A stretch of DNA of 60,761 bases from Marinicella sediminis (GTDB lineage: Bacteria > Pseudomonadota > Gammaproteobacteria > Xanthomonadales > Marinicellaceae). The notes below the pieces were generated by a model. The model worked only from the letters and a program-made list of their open reading frames with translations. It did not search any database and had not been told where the DNA came from. Both the position numbers and the translations under genes were made by a program. Below, in pieces: positions 18,720 to 27,653 of this stretch. The stretch is from the NCBI RefSeq assembly GCF_002000055.1, contig NZ_MVBD01000017.1, forward strand, positions 1-60,761, read 5' to 3'. Positions within the stretch are counted from its first letter, which is position 1. Every line of letters starts with the position of its first letter.

Positions 18720-18886
18720 TGTAAGCTCTGAATATTGAGTATATGCTCCCAGTGCGTGGGGGCATGGCAGTAATGTATTTCACGTAAAAAACTGTGTGAA
18801 AGTATGGTTAAGGTCAACCTGTGATGTGTGGCTGCCTCGTGCTTTGACTGGCACTGGGTGACAACCACAACATGCATCACAAACCT
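18720..18886. other. Intergenic region between DoxX-like gene and PKS C
   Basis: This 167-bp stretch has no convincing gene. On the minus strand it holds a TTGACC element without a well-placed -10 box, and only a weak GAG ribosome site precedes the PKS C start. PKS C may be read through from the exporter genes. Confidence 0.4.
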
Positions 18887-19300
18887 TCAGTATTTTTCTG
18901 TCAAATGGCGGTAGCTTTTGGAATACAAATGGAAAAGTAATGACGAAGTAACCAACAGGAAGATCGCCATCAAATACCAATGCAGCTCAAATAAATAATA
19001 GAGGAACAGCACAGAAGTCACTGGTAACAGCAGAGCGAAACCCAATGCCGGTTTGTAGTTGAACAACAAACTGACCGCCCCAAGTAACTGGATAAACTTC
19101 ATCAAAGCCCAAAAATAGGTGGTTTGAATTAAGCCCGTAAAAAACGCATCATCTGGTTTGGGGGCCATTTCCATGTCTAAAAAGAGGTACATGCCCCCAT
19201 CAATGGCTCCAATCAAATAAAACAACCCCAATAAATACCTTGCAATAACTTGAAATACCTTTAGTTTCATAACCTCAACTTCCCAAATAAAAATTTTCAT
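18887..19300 (-). CDS. DoxX-like small integral membrane protein
   Basis: A 137-residue, mostly hydrophobic protein with about four membrane segments (near residues 18-34, 58-80, 85-105, 107-127) and the DoxX-type start KVFQVIARYLLGLFYLIGAIDG. The ATG at 19270 (residue 11, MKLKVFQ) fits the family start better and has GAGG just upstream, so the true protein may be 127 residues. It lies between the exporter permease and PKS C, 167 bp before PKS C. DoxX-family proteins include a subunit of thiosulfate:quinone oxidoreductase and a membrane partner in thiol and oxidative stress resistance. In this cluster it could handle redox stress from a sulfur-containing product, but this is a guess from context. 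Confidence 0.75.
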   Translation of the reverse strand: MKIFIWEVEVMKLKVFQVIARYLLGLFYLIGAIDGGMYLFLDMEMAPKPDDAFFTGLIQTTYFWALMKFIQLLGAVSLLFNYKPALGFALLLPVTSVLFLYYLFELHWYLMAIFLLVTSSLLFHLYSKSYRHLTEKY

Positions 19301-19409
19301 TCAAGTCAAAACAACCCTACTCAATGATTGCCGAAAGCAACAACAACCCCAACAAAAACTGATGGAGTTGTTTTGATCAATGGCTACTTGACCTATCCGA
19401 ATCTAACTG

Positions 19410-21839
19410 TTATTCACCACGCAAAATGTCTGCTGGCTCTAAGCGGACCACTTTTCGCGTAGGCCAGTAGGTGGCGAACATCACGGCTGTGCTGATGATC
19501 AGCACCAGACAGACTGCGATGATTAACAGCGATGACCCATCGATACCGAACAACTGCGACATCCCAAAACCCATGGCACAACCAACCAGCAAACCAGGAA
19601 TGCCACCCCATAACAGGTGCTTGAAACCTAACCAAAGCAGCTCCCTGGTGATGCGATCATCACTGGCTCCCAAAGCCTTCTTCACGCCAATTTCCTGCGC
19701 TTTGGCGTTGACCGTGTTGGACATCACACCATAAATTCCACTGGCAGAAAGCACCACAGCAGCAATTCCAAAAATAAGAAAAATGGCACTGCCGAAGCGC
19801 AAAGGTGCAATGTTCCGACTGACCGTCTCATCGTAGGTTTCAATGCTGAAAGCAGGCAGATCAGGATCCAGCGACAGCATCACCTGACGCAATGCATCTG
19901 TGACTTGTTTTTCCCCAGCCTGCATGCCCATCGCTATATTCAGTTGGGTTCCAGGATCTTGCGAATAGGGCCTGAACATGGTGGGCGGCTTGCCAACATC
20001 ATCCACTGGAGATCCTTGAATCGTGTGCTCTACCACACCAACAATCTGCAACCAGTTAGGCTGGGAGTCATCTGACTCAACCACCCTCACCCGCTGCCCC
20101 AAAGGATCTTCATCTTTGAAGTGTCGGGCAACAAAGCTTTCAGTCACAACGACACTGTTTTTGCCTAATCCTTTGTCACTGGAATCAAAATACCTGCCTT
20201 GCAGCAGAGAAACCCCTAAATTCTGCAGGGTGCCAACCGTCGCCGTGATGTAATTAACCCGCGGATACGACGTGTTGTCTGTATCACTGTATTCTCTGTT
20301 TTCCAGAGCGATGTTTTTCCTGTCACTGTAATTACCCGGCAACGCTGATGAAATCATCACCCCATCAATTTCGGGCCGGTTCTTTAAATTGGCTTCCAGG
20401 GATTGTACAAATTGAACTTTTTGCTCATCAGTGGCGTATTTCGACTCTGTCAGGATCAAATCACTGACCAACTTGCCAGAGGTATCCGCACCGTAGTCTG
20501 CTTCCGTGGCTTTGTAAGTGGCAAAAGAGATCACTGCTGCCGCAATCAACACAGCCATTGAGATAAAAATTTCACCAATGACCAGTAATTTATTTATCCT
20601 GCCGGTTTTTTTACTCGTGGCTCCCCTTGTTCCATCACGTAAAACGGCATTGAAGTCACCACCCGTGTTTTTGAGTGCAGGAATCAACCCGGTCAGTACA
20701 ACCGTGAGAACAACAAACATCACCAACAACAAGATGGTGAATCCATCTATGCCAAACACCCACCAAAATGGCGGTTTGTCAATTGAGAAAGATGCGGTTG
20801 CAGACTCGGTCAAACTCAAGCCCAGACTGATCAACCCAAGCGCCGCCAGCCCCGCCACCAGGCAAATCAGTACGCTTTCCAACATCAACTGTCCCACCAG
20901 GCGGTACTTAGGAGCTCCGAGTGCCACACGAATGGCCGTCTCTTTGCTGCGTTCGATGGCCCTGGCAAGCATTAAATTCGCCACATTCACTGAGGCCAGA
21001 ATCAAGATCAATATCGCCACAATGTGCATTGAATAAACAACCGTTAAACCATCACCAACCACTGCCATTTGAAAAGTGTCAACGTATGCACTGATTCCTG
21101 TGTTGGTCTTGGGATACCGCTCGCTCAATCTTTGCATCACAGTATTGATGTCAAGATTGATTTGTTCTACTGACGCAGAATCATCCAACCGTGCAAGTCC
21201 ATACACATGTTCTGCCTGGTTGCGATTGACCGTGCTGCGGTTTTGCTTCAATGGCAACCAGAGCTCAGCCCTGACTGGGAAAGAATAGCCTTTTGGCATC
21301 ACTCCTATGATTTGGTGTGGCGTGCCATTGATTTTCAGGCTTTCACCAATCACCGAATCGGCGCCAGCAAAGCGGTTTTCCCACAAATCATGGCTGATCA
21401 CTACAACGGCCTCAGAATTCGGCTGATTTTCAACATCATTGAATCCCCGACCCAAAGCTGGCTTAGTGCGGGTGACCTGAAATATGTTGGGTTCTGCCAA
21501 GGTGGCGCTGTATCTTCTGACCCCATCGCGGCCAGATACATTCACACTCTTGCTGGTGTAGCCACCAAACTCAGTCAACCCCTGTAGATTTGTACTGATT
21601 TCATGATAGTCACTGAGGTTTAGTTGATCACCCGTTTTGAAGCCGCCTTCCGAAGCACTGATCTGAACAATCTTGCTGCCATTTTCAAATGGCAAATCCT
21701 TGAATAACATGGTATTCAGGAATGAGAACATGTATACGCTCAAGCCAATTCCTGTGGCCATCACGAGGATGGTCAACAGGCTGAACCCTGGTTTCTTAAG
21801 CAGCAACCTTAAGGTGTATTTAATATCACTGAGAACCAT
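19410..21839 (-). CDS. ABC transporter permease, FtsX/MacB type with duplicated membrane core
   Basis: An 809-residue permease. It has a first membrane helix (about 17-38), a large periplasmic MacB_PCD-type domain, a three-helix FtsX core near residues 270-390, then a second copy: helix near 418-440, a second periplasmic domain, and a final FtsX core near residues 690-800. This doubled form makes one chain carry what is normally a permease dimer. It starts on a TGATG overlap with the ATPase stop (1 nt shared), so the two are co-translated. With the adaptor upstream it forms a MacAB-like pump that, with an outer-membrane TolC protein not present here, would export the product or its intermediates. 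Confidence 0.92.
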   Translation of the reverse strand: MVLSDIKYTLRLLLKKPGFSLLTILVMATGIGLSVYMFSFLNTMLFKDLPFENGSKIVQISASEGGFKTGDQLNLSDYHEISTNLQGLTEFGGYTSKSVNVSGRDGVRRYSATLAEPNIFQVTRTKPALGRGFNDVENQPNSEAVVVISHDLWENRFAGADSVIGESLKINGTPHQIIGVMPKGYSFPVRAELWLPLKQNRSTVNRNQAEHVYGLARLDDSASVEQINLDINTVMQRLSERYPKTNTGISAYVDTFQMAVVGDGLTVVYSMHIVAILILILASVNVANLMLARAIERSKETAIRVALGAPKYRLVGQLMLESVLICLVAGLAALGLISLGLSLTESATASFSIDKPPFWWVFGIDGFTILLLVMFVVLTVVLTGLIPALKNTGGDFNAVLRDGTRGATSKKTGRINKLLVIGEIFISMAVLIAAAVISFATYKATEADYGADTSGKLVSDLILTESKYATDEQKVQFVQSLEANLKNRPEIDGVMISSALPGNYSDRKNIALENREYSDTDNTSYPRVNYITATVGTLQNLGVSLLQGRYFDSSDKGLGKNSVVVTESFVARHFKDEDPLGQRVRVVESDDSQPNWLQIVGVVEHTIQGSPVDDVGKPPTMFRPYSQDPGTQLNIAMGMQAGEKQVTDALRQVMLSLDPDLPAFSIETYDETVSRNIAPLRFGSAIFLIFGIAAVVLSASGIYGVMSNTVNAKAQEIGVKKALGASDDRITRELLWLGFKHLLWGGIPGLLVGCAMGFGMSQLFGIDGSSLLIIAVCLVLIISTAVMFATYWPTRKVVRLEPADILRGE

Positions 21840-22564
21840 CAGCTTTGAGCCCTCTGTGGCATCGTCACAGTGTTGCTGGTTGGTTTATCGCCCACAACCT
21901 TGCCATCAAACAATTCGATGATTCTTTGGGCTTTGCTGGCTGACCTTGGATCGTGGGTCACCATACAGATGGTGGCACCATCTGCGTGTAACTTATCCAG
22001 CAAGTCCATCACCGCGTCGGCATTTTTTGAGTCCAGGTTACCGGTTGGCTCATCCGCCAACACGATGGCTGGCTTACCTGCAATGGCTCTGGCCACGGCA
22101 ACCCTTTGTTGCTGTCCACCTGACAGTTGTGAGGGGTAGTGTTTTGCCCTGGGTGTCATGTCCACTTTCGCCAAAGCTTCGGCCACCATTTGTTGACGCT
22201 GCTCTTTATTCAAGTCATCTCGGTAAGTGAGCGGCAATTCAACATTTTCTTCAACGCTCAAATCACTGATCAGGTTAAATGCCTGAAAGACAAAACCAAT
22301 TTTCTGATTACGAATGCGCGCACGATCTGCTTTTGAGATGCCTGTCACTTCATGACCAGCCAGCGTGTACTGACCTTCACTCATCACATCAAGCAAGCCC
22401 AATAAAGATAACAAGGTTGACTTACCACAACCGGAGGGGCCAGATATCGACACGTATTCACCCTCGTTGATGGTCAGGTCAATGTTGTTCAAGGCATAAG
22501 TTTCAACCTCATCCGTTCTGAAGACTTTTTTAACGCCTTGCAATTTAATTAAAGCTTTACTCAC
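21839..22564 (-). CDS. ABC transporter ATP-binding protein (MacB/LolD type)
   Basis: A 241-residue ATPase with a complete set of motifs: Walker A GPSGCGKST, signature LSGGQQQRVAVARAI, Walker B IVLADEPTGNLDS and the H-loop in MVTHD. The LolD/MacB-type signature and the adjacent FtsX-type permease mark it as the motor of a mechanotransmission-type exporter, not an importer. It follows the adaptor gene by 27 bp and overlaps the permease start by one base. Confidence 0.96.
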   Translation of the reverse strand: MSKALIKLQGVKKVFRTDEVETYALNNIDLTINEGEYVSISGPSGCGKSTLLSLLGLLDVMSEGQYTLAGHEVTGISKADRARIRNQKIGFVFQAFNLISDLSVEENVELPLTYRDDLNKEQRQQMVAEALAKVDMTPRAKHYPSQLSGGQQQRVAVARAIAGKPAIVLADEPTGNLDSKNADAVMDLLDKLHADGATICMVTHDPRSASKAQRIIELFDGKVVGDKPTSNTVTMPQRAQS

Positions 22565-22591
22565 AAATTAATACCTCATTATCTAAATCAT

Positions 22592-23839
22592 TTAATTGAT
22601 ACGAAACTTGTCATAACCATCAAAGCGTGACGGGTCGGACACGATGATTTTGTCACCTTGTCTGAGTCCGTTTTCAACCTGTATTTGATTCACAGAACCC
22701 AGGCCCCATTCCACCTGTATACGCTCAGCCAAACCGGACTCCATCAATTTATAAACGGATGAAGCACTGAGGCTTTGGGAAAACAAAGGGCGCTGGACAA
22801 ACAGCGTTTGTTCTATTTCAGCAATTTTAATTTCACCATCAACACTCATGTCAGGGCGAACATCAGATGGCAATGGGTCGGTGAAGCTGACATCAACTTT
22901 CACATTACCATTGATGACTGCTGGGTCAATTCTGGAAATGATGCCAAAAAACTCACTGTTCCTGGTGTCTATGAGAACTTTTTGCCCAATGACGACTTCT
23001 CTGATTTGTATTTCAGGTATTTGCAGCTCTGCAATCAAAGAATCTTGTTGAGCCAGCTTCGCTACGTTGGCTCCAACATTGACACGCTCACCGATTTCTA
23101 ATGGCACATCAAGAACAATGCTGTCAAAACTGGCCCTGACTTCAAGGTCCCTTACCTGTCTTTTGATGCGGTCAAGACGCTTCTTTGTTTGCTCAAGGTT
23201 GGCCAAGCGCATTTTGGCTTGCGCCTTATTGTTTTCACGCATTTTTTCGACCAGTTTAGTACTCGCCACCCAGCGCTGTTCTGCTTGTTCCATAACAACC
23301 CGGGAACGCTGAAAATCGAGCTCTGAAACAGCGCCTGTTTTGACCAGTTTCTTACGGGCTTCATACTCTGTGACCGTCCTTTCAAATTCCAGCTTGTTAT
23401 TGTCAGCGGTATTTTCTTGAGAGATCATGGCTGTTTCGTCAGCAATCTTACCGGCATTGACCTCTTCCATCATGGCTTCTAATTCCCATTCAGTTTCAGC
23501 CTGGAGATCCTTGATTTCCTGATTGTGTAACTCAATGATCAAGTCGCCTTTTTTAACCACATCTCCGGCTTTCACCAGGTTGCGCTCCACCTTTCCTTCT
23601 ACTCCTGCAGACAACCAACGAATGTTGTCGGGCACAAGCACGCCTGAACCGCGAACCATGACCGTAAATTTGCCTGATTTCACCTCAGCCACAGTCAGGC
23701 TTTCTTCATCTACAGAAAAATCAGACTGGCCTAAAAAGACCAGATATTTGACAATAAAGAACAAGATCACTGCTGATACAGCAACGTAAATGTACTTCTT
23801 GTAACTCGCCGATTTCTTCGGGCTTAACTCAATATCCAT
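22592..23839 (-). CDS. HlyD/MacA-type periplasmic adaptor subunit
   Basis: A 415-residue membrane fusion protein. It has an N-terminal membrane anchor (about residues 14-33), a split lipoyl domain (VKAGDVVKKGDLIIEL before and ASFDSIVLDVPLEIGERV after), a long helical hairpin rich in Glu, Lys and Gln between about residues 105 and 220, and a beta-barrel region. It starts the exporter group (adaptor, ATPase, permease) and should bridge the inner-membrane permease to an outer-membrane channel. No good Shine-Dalgarno site is visible before its ATG, and a 457-bp gap lies upstream, the largest in the window, so a promoter there is likely. Confidence 0.93.
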   Translation of the reverse strand: MDIELSPKKSASYKKYIYVAVSAVILFFIVKYLVFLGQSDFSVDEESLTVAEVKSGKFTVMVRGSGVLVPDNIRWLSAGVEGKVERNLVKAGDVVKKGDLIIELHNQEIKDLQAETEWELEAMMEEVNAGKIADETAMISQENTADNNKLEFERTVTEYEARKKLVKTGAVSELDFQRSRVVMEQAEQRWVASTKLVEKMRENNKAQAKMRLANLEQTKKRLDRIKRQVRDLEVRASFDSIVLDVPLEIGERVNVGANVAKLAQQDSLIAELQIPEIQIREVVIGQKVLIDTRNSEFFGIISRIDPAVINGNVKVDVSFTDPLPSDVRPDMSVDGEIKIAEIEQTLFVQRPLFSQSLSASSVYKLMESGLAERIQVEWGLGSVNQIQVENGLRQGDKIIVSDPSRFDGYDKFRIN

Positions 23840-24044
23840 GGTTTAGTAGTGTCAAAAATGAGTGGGTGTGATGAATCATAAAATTCGGTTAACTTTGTCT
23901 TGCACATGGTTTATATTTTTATATTACAATCATGTGTTTAGGCATGTTTTGTACCCTTTTTTTCGAATCCGCATAAGTAAAGCAAACATTGGCTCAGATA
24001 CCGCGGGAAAAGAAGGCCCTCTTGAACACAACTTGCGCATCAAT

Positions 24045-24179
24045 TTATCCTTTTACAGTACTGACTTCGAGGCTGATGTGCAGTGTTTTTGTGTAGTATA
24101 GTATAATATAGCATGGGTTTATACCACAAATATTATGCTGCAATCGCAACATCATTGGGATTTGCTTATCAGCCCTCAT
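24045..24179 (-). CDS. Possible small protein of 44 residues with strong ribosome site
   Basis: The ORF starts MRADKQIPMMLRLQ and ends LEVSTVKG. It is preceded by AGGAG at 24189-24185 with a 5-nt spacer, the best ribosome site in this gap. It begins 118 nt after the CHAT/STAND stop. The protein has a central hydrophobic segment (NPCYIILYY) and two cysteines and matches no family I know. It could be a real small protein, a leader peptide of the exporter operon or chance. Confidence 0.25.
   Translation of the reverse strand: MRADKQIPMMLRLQHNICGINPCYIILYYTKTLHISLEVSTVKG
24095..24129 (-). promoter_or_regulatory. Candidate sigma-70 promoter upstream of the exporter genes
   Basis: On the minus strand TTGTGG (24129-24124) is followed after 18 nt by TATACT (24105-24100), which is repeated at once (24100-24095). 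It would give a leader of about 250 nt before the adaptor gene. The -35 box is weak and the region AT-rich, so chance is possible. Confidence 0.3.
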
Positions 24180-24296
24180 TTTTTCTCCTCAATTACTGCA
24201 AATTGCTGATTTTTTCCTGACAAAAGCCTCTTCCGGCCTCCACTTAACACGACTGAGCTGAGGGTTTCATGTGATGATGCTGAAGCCTCGAATGAC

Positions 24297-27200
24297 TCAT
24301 TGAAACAGCTGTCGTGAAGGACGCGGCACATCATCTGGCAACCTGGACTCAAAATGTTCAATGTATGATTCTTCCCCAATGTCTTTTATGATCAGTCTCA
24401 ACTTATCCAACAATTGTCCGGTCACTTCAGTTTGTTGGTATTTGGCTGCTCTGATCCACATTTTCTGATAATGTGGCAATGCCTTGAGGTGCGCCCCGGA
24501 TCCCATATGGATATCGCACTGAATACCCTCTAAAATTCCTTGCATTTGACCACTGTCCTGATGTTTGCATAACTCGTCCAAAAGGGCTTGCGCTTTGGTT
24601 AATTCACCCCGTGCCACACGTTGCAACAAAACATCCAAACTTTGTCTGAATTGGAACCCGGCAGGTGAACCTTCATAAGGGATTTCCTCAATGATTTTAT
24701 CTTCATAGGCAGTGCTCTGATCGTTATCTCCCAATTCATGCCATGAATGCGCCAAAGCCCGCCATGTCCATATCAACCGATGCCATGCCTGGTGCTTAAG
24801 GTAGACCAATTCTGCCTTGTTCAACACCTTCACCCGCTGTGGCCAATGTTCACCAGACCTGTGATAAGCATCCAAAAATAATACCGATTGTTGAAAGAGT
24901 GGCAATGAATCATGAGGCACCTCACTGGAATTGGGATCCAGCCAGTCCGTCACCAAAGCCGCGGCAGTTTTGAAATCCACACCTTGGGGCGATTGCCCTT
25001 CATTCAAAGCACTTGTGGCCATGACCAACCAGGCGATTTTTCTTTGCTCATCATCAAGAGCATCAAATGGCTCAGTCCTGGAAAGTAAATCTGACTTCCA
25101 GGCCAAAAGGTCATTATCAATACCCGCTTGTTTGAGCAATAGAGTCAATCCAGACACAGCGGAAAAGAAGCCCTCATATTCACCACCAAACCACAGCCTT
25201 TCAAGATGCTTGGCCCAATGGCGACGATTGATGATCAAATTATTAGACAAGCTGCTGTTGGGTTGTTTAAGCACCACATCCACCAATGACCTGACACCTT
25301 CACAAATGACTTGACTGAACAGCAACCCGATACGATCATTGCTTTGTTCTTGCTCATGCAAAAACCCCAAACAATCAGCTGCTATGGTTCTGCCATGTGG
25401 GAATCGATCAATGAATCCTGCCTGTTCCATGACAGCCAGCCCCTCACTAACTTTGGCTTCAGAATCCCCCAAGGCTGTCAACAATTTTTTGGCTGGGGCA
25501 TAGGCCTGTTTCTGATCACAAACCATCATGATCATTTCCAGTAACAAACCAGGGGTGTTTTTGCACAACACCAGTAGTTTTTTCCATACCTCCGGCAATG
25601 ATTGCCATTGCCAGGCATAAAATGCCTTGATCAAAGGCTGATTGTCTGACAAAACCATGTCTTTCAATTGCTTATTCACTTCGTCCAAATCAACTTCAGC
25701 ACCCAACATGGGCAGGCACTTTTTGATCAGCCAGGGGTTGCCACAAAGGGCGCTCATCAAGCTTGCCGGAACCGCTTCAACTGAACCTGTATGCTGCCTC
25801 AATACATGCGAAGCGAGCAACCTTTGATCATGAGCATTCATCGGCTGCAGACTCAACCTGATGTTTGCATTTGACAATGGCCTGTCTTCCTGCTCTGTAA
25901 TCACGATCACTGATTGGCCGTTGTGCACCAGTGATTCAATCATGCTGACCCATTGTGCTGACAGGATTGTTTGATCGATTGCACTCAGATCAAATACAAA
26001 ACAACAAGCAAGTTTTGCGATGGCTTTGACATCGGTCTCAAGTGCTTCAATTTGCACCACTTCTTTGACCATACCAAGCATCTGCTCAGGATCCAGTGAG
26101 TCCTGTCCCAAAGCAAAGTAAAAACCATGATCGATGTGTTTTTTTAGGGCCAGATAGGCGCACACAATGTGGCTCAAATGAGTTTTACCCAACCCGGCTT
26201 TGCCCAGTATGACAGACAAACTACCTCGCTCTTCGCTGAAGCTTTGACGTATGTGCTTGATCAACGTCAATACCTGGCCATCGCTGCTGTTGAACAACAA
26301 TGGCGGCAACATTGAATTTAAAAAGCCAAATAACCGTTCATTCAATGGTCGAAGTTGGGACATCGTCTCAGCATCCGGCATATTTGGCCTGGCAAAAAAC
26401 ACCACTGGCCGATCACCATAATGGATCAACAGCGGGCCCACATACAAGGGTACAGGTTGCAATGCGCCGGTTTCATACCCATTGATCACCTGTAATGCCT
26501 TGCGGGTTTCAACCACAGCTTGTGCCAAATCATGTCCCTCTGCCAGTTTGTGCAAAAACGTTTCAAAAACATGGTTCGCAATTTGTGGCAAACTGGCCTG
26601 GGCTAATCCAATCACATGACAGACTCCACATGTCAGAGCCACTTCACTGATTCGACTCAGTTTCTGGCCATCACTCAGGTCATCATGGACAGGAACTGAC
26701 GGGGCGATGAACCACAATGGCACTCGGTGCTGGCCCAGTAGTTCTGCAACCAGCCTGACATCGGTCCATTCATCACCGATCAATATTTCAATGTGCTGCT
26801 CAATCGATCGGATGGGGCCATTGTAGTAAAAAACATGGGTATCAACCTGGCGGGTCATCAACTGCTCTTTGAGCTGTTCAAAGGTATTTGAAAAGTCACC
26901 ATCCAAAGCAAAGTGACCGCCTTGTGCGGTGACTTTAAACAGTAAGTTGATCAAATCGCCAGATACTCTTGAGAGCCCTCTTGCCGTCTCACCCTCCGGC
27001 GAGTGACACAGGATGCGCAATGGTTTATCTGCCGCATGTCCTTGACCAGTGGCTGGCGAGGTTTGCGGTGACAAAAGGGTGTTGATGTTTTGTTCCATTG
27101 CAGAAGCAACACCCAAATCAAAGATCAACGGCTCAGCCGGTTTCGTGTCTGGATAAACGCGAGAAAATGATTTCGTCACGCTTGAAAGCACAAAATCCGA

Positions 27201-27653
27201 ATCTGGCAACACCGTCAGTTCCCAGGGGGTATCTGACTGTTGATGGGTATCAGATTCTATTTTCACCGTTAAATGATGATAGCCGTTTTCTTCAATGATT
27301 TCTTTGATGTGCAACAGTTCATGGTTGTCACCCAACAATTCATCACCCAAGTTACGACCCACTTGAATGGCCCACTCAGCAACTTTTGATAACGCTGCGT
27401 TTTCTTCCGGAGCCAGTGGGAACTCAAACAAATACTTAACCAAAGATTGTTTGAACGATGATGTGGCAGGCGATTCAAAGCCATCCAACACAAACTGTTT
27501 GGTCAATTTTTCTGATTCGAATGAGACGGTCAGTTGGTGCGCATTTTGAACAGACCTGTCTGAAATGGTTAACAACATCATTGATTGCCTGGTTTCCTCG
27601 TTATCATCATTGCTGATGATGCCCTCTGAATGTGTATTCAACATTGGTTTCAC
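24297..27653 (-). CDS. CHAT-like / STAND ATPase fusion with apparently lost protease residues
   Basis: Up to 1118 residues. Residues about 80-405 follow a CHAT (caspase-like) layout, ending with the typical run HVIGLAQASLP, FLHKLAEGHDLAQAV, ETRKAL. The catalytic positions look lost: the His-containing segment (usually HxxGHG) reads VFYYNGPI near residue 278, and the Cys segment (usually ACxSG) reads WFIAPSVPVH near 316. Residues about 475-700 are a STAND/NB-ARC-type ATPase: P-loop GKAGLGKTH, Walker B CCFVFDLS, sensor VIVITEQE, GxP-like CGNPWLI, then a winged-helix-like part. The C-terminal 400 residues are helical, possibly TPR-like. The longest frame starts at GTG 27653 and overlaps the PPTase gene by 47 nt; ATG 27644 has a good AAAGG site, and ATG 27581 avoids the overlap. 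Its role in the cluster is unknown; a sensor or regulator is a guess. Confidence 0.8.
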   Translation of the reverse strand: MKPMLNTHSEGIISNDDNEETRQSMMLLTISDRSVQNAHQLTVSFESEKLTKQFVLDGFESPATSSFKQSLVKYLFEFPLAPEENAALSKVAEWAIQVGRNLGDELLGDNHELLHIKEIIEENGYHHLTVKIESDTHQQSDTPWELTVLPDSDFVLSSVTKSFSRVYPDTKPAEPLIFDLGVASAMEQNINTLLSPQTSPATGQGHAADKPLRILCHSPEGETARGLSRVSGDLINLLFKVTAQGGHFALDGDFSNTFEQLKEQLMTRQVDTHVFYYNGPIRSIEQHIEILIGDEWTDVRLVAELLGQHRVPLWFIAPSVPVHDDLSDGQKLSRISEVALTCGVCHVIGLAQASLPQIANHVFETFLHKLAEGHDLAQAVVETRKALQVINGYETGALQPVPLYVGPLLIHYGDRPVVFFARPNMPDAETMSQLRPLNERLFGFLNSMLPPLLFNSSDGQVLTLIKHIRQSFSEERGSLSVILGKAGLGKTHLSHIVCAYLALKKHIDHGFYFALGQDSLDPEQMLGMVKEVVQIEALETDVKAIAKLACCFVFDLSAIDQTILSAQWVSMIESLVHNGQSVIVITEQEDRPLSNANIRLSLQPMNAHDQRLLASHVLRQHTGSVEAVPASLMSALCGNPWLIKKCLPMLGAEVDLDEVNKQLKDMVLSDNQPLIKAFYAWQWQSLPEVWKKLLVLCKNTPGLLLEMIMMVCDQKQAYAPAKKLLTALGDSEAKVSEGLAVMEQAGFIDRFPHGRTIAADCLGFLHEQEQSNDRIGLLFSQVICEGVRSLVDVVLKQPNSSLSNNLIINRRHWAKHLERLWFGGEYEGFFSAVSGLTLLLKQAGIDNDLLAWKSDLLSRTEPFDALDDEQRKIAWLVMATSALNEGQSPQGVDFKTAAALVTDWLDPNSSEVPHDSLPLFQQSVLFLDAYHRSGEHWPQRVKVLNKAELVYLKHQAWHRLIWTWRALAHSWHELGDNDQSTAYEDKIIEEIPYEGSPAGFQFRQSLDVLLQRVARGELTKAQALLDELCKHQDSGQMQGILEGIQCDIHMGSGAHLKALPHYQKMWIRAAKYQQTEVTGQLLDKLRLIIKDIGEESYIEHFESRLPDDVPRPSRQLFQ

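Larger units (their letters stand above)
23840..24296. other. Largest intergenic gap, between CHAT/STAND gene and exporter
   Basis: This 457-bp, AT-rich stretch separates the exporter group from the genes before it. It holds a possible 44-codon ORF (24045-24179) and a candidate minus-strand promoter (24095-24129), listed separately. No clear rho-independent terminator for the upstream gene was found; the best hairpin candidate is too weak to call. Confidence 0.6.

Noticed and set aside
18748-18858. Inverted repeat CCCAGTGC / GCACTGGG around the gap before PKS C
   Set aside because: Only 8-bp arms about 95 nt apart; not enough to call an operator or structured leader.
19337-19370. Possible terminator hairpin after the permease gene
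   Set aside because: A 7-bp stem with one G-T pair, a 13-nt loop and no clean T-run on the minus strand.
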